DNA of 64,000 nt, from assembly GCA_004835665.1 (NCBI GenBank), contig RBKR01000027.1, forward strand, positions 248,001 to 312,000. The letters run 5' to 3'. Of this stretch, positions 61,406 to 64,000 are shown piece after piece. Within the stretch, counting starts at the first letter, position 1; every line of letters begins with the position of its first letter. The translations under genes were made by a program, and so were the position numbers. Below the pieces are notes generated by a model, which ran no database searches, was not told where the DNA came from, and worked only from the letters and a program-made list of their open reading frames with translations. The DNA is from Phoma sp. XZ068. Its lineage: Eukaryota > Ascomycota > Dothideomycetes > Pleosporales > Didymellaceae.

Positions 61406-62726
61406 TCACTCTGCGTGAGCCGTGAAAGCCTTCAATTTCTTCGTTGCTGAAAACTCCAGCTCAGTACCTTGGCCGATGAAGAAGATATACCCTGCACTCA
61501 GCTTGTGCTCTTTGCCGTCTGCTTTCAGTGTGCCTTCGCCCTCGCTGACGATCATAATACTCGGCCCTCGGATCGCACGGACTGTGTCGCTCTCGCCATC
61601 GTTCAAAGTAGTTACAAGCATGTTAAACTCGCTCATCGGGGGTGCGTAGATCTGGGTCTTGCCGTTTTTGCAGCCGTCGAACTTGCGTGGCTTCAAGATC
61701 GCTTCACTCGTGTTGTGAGGACTGAATGTCAGGCAGCCAACAAATGTGTCGACATTGTTGCGATCGGCGCGGGGGCAGAAGCCGGTATTGAGAACATTGT
61801 CAGAGCGTGCCATACACTCGATGATATCTCCTGAAAGATACGCGTGGATACCGTCGGCGGGGATGTAGATGCTGTCGCCTTCATTGAGTTGCATGTAGTT
61901 CATTGTGACGAGCGCGACCAGAGTGCCATTGTCAGCCTTGTCATACTGTTTCGAAAGACGTGGGATGAGCTCGGGAATGTAGGTGTCCTTGCCAAACTTC
62001 TCTTTGGGCAGCTTCAGTAGGGCGTCATTTGTCTTGCGCACATCTTCTTCAGATGCCTTGAGCAGAGTCTTAACGACGTGCTTGAGGGTCTGGTCGTCAA
62101 ACTCAGGCTTCTTGATCTCCGGTAGGAACTTTTGAAGCGCTTCCAGCTCCATCAGCTTCTGGATATCTTTGAGTGGCTTAAAGCCAACAAAAGCCTCGAA
62201 CGGCCCGAGTGCCAGTGCAATCTCAGGTTTGTGGTTCGCATCGGTGAATTGGTCGGGGTCCTCCGCATGGAGCTCCGCGGCGAGGTCCTTGTTCTGTCGA
62301 AGTCGTTAGCTAGGAAGGAATATCGTTATGCAAGGAAATGTACCGGGTGCAGCTGCAAGGGCAGGGCCTTTGCTATCGACAAGACCTTGGGTAGGTATGG
62401 CAGCTTCGTGTGACCGAACTTCTTAACAATGTGTTGTCCAATGAGCTCGTCATGGCGCCTGTCGAGCACATCCTGAAGATTTTCATTCGTCTCCAGGACG
62501 TATGATGGTAGTGTTGGGTATGTGCCCATCCACCTGGCTCTGGTTAGATCCCAACTGCCACACCGTAAGTATGAACTTACATCTCTGCATAAGGCTTGCT
62601 CTCGTCAAGTTTGAAGCCATTGCCTGGTGTCTTCTCGCATAATGTTGCTGCTATAGACTCGCGACCTTGCTTTCCCCACGGGTACTGGTTGCAGTCGCAT
62701 CTCAATTGTAGAACCTTGTTGACCAT
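61406..62726 (-). CDS. Mannose-6-phosphate isomerase (type I, zinc)
   Basis: PMI interconverts fructose-6-phosphate and mannose-6-phosphate, the entry to GDP-mannose for cell wall and glycoproteins. Exons are 62581..62726, 62344..62533 and 61406..62293, giving 407 aa; introns are 47 and 50 nt. The start MVNKVLQLRCDCNQYPWGKQ and junctions PYAEMWMGTYPTLPS and LPLQLHPNKDLAAELH match the family exactly. Zinc-site residues lie in QLHPNKDLAAELH (Gln and His) and FTDANHKPEIALAL (Glu), and a further His in YIPADGIHAYLSGDIIE, the PROSITE-type signature. Length is close to yeast PMI40. It is divergent from the GT34 gene. Confidence 0.96.
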
Positions 62727-63629
62727 TTTTAAATTGTAGTAACCGGAAATTAGAAACGGGTATCAAGAATAAAGCTGAGTATTGTAATTGCTGCAGAGAG
62801 CAATGGGACGGCGACGCTCATATCGAGAGCGCATAGTGACCGTGACTATACAGCGACGTCATAGCGGACCCTCGTACTATTTCTAAGCTGTGACGGAGCT
62901 ACTTGTGGCTATCACGCGAAGTGTGACGTTTGAGGTGAAGATTCTGAGTGATTGATATCCGACTGTCCGCCGAGGCCCTCCAGTGGACAGTGTAGTGATC
63001 TCGAGCCAGCCTTGCGTTCTCGTATAGAGACGTGGCGCATCTCCAGTCTTGGCAGGCTTTGGAGGCTTTCCCCAACTACGCTGACAGAGCGGCTGTCAGC
63101 ACTCAATCAAGGCGTGTCCGTGCGGTCGATGCGGCGTTCGTAGGGCTGCAAAGGACGATGGGCTACGCGTTGGTGATGCCGTGCGGCAGGGGCTTGCGGC
63201 GAGGCTTGAAGCATTCAAGATGAACTCGTCGAGCTCGCAGGACAAAAAGCAAATGCTTCTGAACAGCAATTGTACTGCGAGCTTAAGCGACATATCCTCA
63301 ACGGGCATACCCAGATATATCCATGTCAGCTCGCAGAGTACCGTATTAACCAATTCAGTTATATTTCTATTTAGAACGGGCACTAGCAGCGCGTCGATGC
63401 AAGGGTCTACCGGTACTGCCAAGTCCGCAATCGCGTGTACAATTTGTCCCTATCCCGAGACACATGTCATTTTGGCGGCTCTAAGACAATTGATTGTTGC
63501 TCCTCCACGTTGGTCTGCCGAATCCAGACATGATTTCTTAGTTGCGCCCAAACATCCATCCACCTCGAATTGCGACGCTCGTTTGATATCCAGCGTCCAC
63601 ACCTGGCCTCCTGGCCCCACACCTTCACC
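62727..63629. promoter_or_regulatory. Divergent upstream region, PMI / GT34
   Basis: This is 0.9 kb between divergent genes. ORFs at 63.1-63.8 kb on both strands overlap the GT34 start and are shadows. No defined element was recognised. Confidence 0.4.
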
Positions 63630-63963
63630 ATGCACTTCGCCATGCCGCCGCGCAAGACGTCGCGGCCGCCGCCCTACGCTGCGCGCGCCAGCCAGAATAC
63701 CTCCTTCGTACCGCCCGCGCTCAGGAATATGCTGCGGGGCAAGCCGCGAGCAGCAGTCGGCGCCGTACTGGGCTTCCTCACACTGCTCTGGCTGCTGGGC
63801 ATAATAGGCGGGAGTTCCAGCTCAGCGCCGCTGGTCAAGATTCCCAAGGTCGCAGTCGGGAGCGGCGCGCCCGTGGTAATCGTCACAGTCCTCGACCCCA
63901 GCGCGAATCCAGCGTGGGTGCAGAAGATCAAGGCGAACAGGGAGGACTATGCGAAGAAGCATG
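63630..63963 (+). CDS. GT34 alpha-1,6-mannosyltransferase (Mnn10/Mnn11-like), first exon only
   Basis: Mnn10/Mnn11-type enzymes extend the alpha-1,6-mannan backbone of N-glycans in the Golgi. Two in-frame ATGs occur (63630 MHFAMPPRK; 63642 MPPRKTSRPPPYAARAS). A type II signal anchor, AVGAVLGFLTLLWLLGII, follows a basic proline-rich tail. The exon then enters the GT34 domain: PVVIVTVLDPSANPAWVQ followed by IKANREDYAKKHG, the family's typical start. The exon probably ends at 63963 (G|GTGGGC), splitting a Gly codon, and the gene continues past the right edge. Family call is from this N-terminal block only. Confidence 0.8.
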
Positions 63964-64000
63964 GTGGGCACTCCCCATCACACCCCGGGTTCCAGACGAC

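Noticed and set aside
1..64000. CRISPR array, prophage, rRNA operon or prokaryotic operon structure
   Set aside because: None seen; intron-rich genes and fungal families make these inapplicable.

Overview
The window is ordinary eukaryotic nuclear DNA from a filamentous ascomycete (Pezizomycotina; Dothideomycetes/Pleosporales is my best guess). The evidence is short 46-63 nt spliceosomal introns with GTRNGT donors and CTRAC-type branch points, Pezizomycotina-specific families (HbrB, Prm1, Hsp9, WBP11, OPT transporters, Zn2Cys6 regulators, GH76), a dispersed single 5S rRNA gene, and a duplicated fragment decayed in a RIP-like pattern. There are no operons, CRISPR arrays, phage or plasmid functions. 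Introns were placed by reading donor, branch and acceptor sites and checking that the joined frame restores known family sequence.

Layout. 0-0.5 kb: 3' end of a PRPP synthetase gene, then a 3.2 kb gene-free stretch. 3.8-15 kb is gene-dense: a PrpF-family isomerase with a long basic tail (-), divergent from mitochondrial GrpE (+); a Zn2Cys6 regulator (+) convergent with a peroxisomal acyl-CoA ligase (-); a La-related RNA-binding protein (-) divergent from the splicing factor WBP11 (+); and Hsp9/Hsp12 (-). 17-25 kb: secreted GH76 mannanase (+), a large disordered protein with two Cys pairs (-), and an RGS-domain membrane protein (-). 25-33 kb is gene-poor: a long inverted repeat, an unknown protein with a cryptic upstream exon, a lineage-restricted protein, a decayed ankyrin-repeat gene and a small secreted cysteine-rich protein. 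33.4-41.5 kb: a divergent 5S rRNA gene, an OPT oligopeptide transporter (-), a membrane-anchored amidohydrolase (+) and two tandem decayed copies of an OPT C-terminus. 41.5-52.3 kb: TORC2 subunit HbrB (-), KEOPS subunit Gon7 (+), HOPS subunit Vps39 (-) and cell-fusion protein Prm1 (-). 55-64 kb: an unknown conserved protein, a CYP52-like P450 (+), an unknown TPR-like protein (-), mannose-6-phosphate isomerase (-) and the first exon of a GT34 alpha-1,6-mannosyltransferase (+).

Functional links are loose, as expected for a fungal chromosome. Mannose metabolism recurs: phosphomannose isomerase lies next to and divergent from a Golgi mannosyltransferase, and a GH76 alpha-mannanase is elsewhere in the window. 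Other genes are housekeeping (PRPP synthesis, mitochondrial chaperone, splicing, tRNA modification, vacuolar tethering, TORC2).

The most noteworthy observations are: (1) an OPT transporter C-terminal fragment present twice in tandem at 40.6-41.4 kb, about 5 kb from an intact OPT gene, one copy carrying RIP-type transitions and stops; (2) a 5S rRNA gene that differs from the usual ascomycete sequence at many sites yet keeps helices II, IV and V paired through compensatory changes; (3) an imperfect ~35 bp inverted repeat with an internal 14 bp palindrome at 27.7 kb; (4) a La-module protein that may be a LARP7/Pof8-type factor; and (5) a ~195-residue tail on the PrpF protein. I saw no clearly new multi-gene system.
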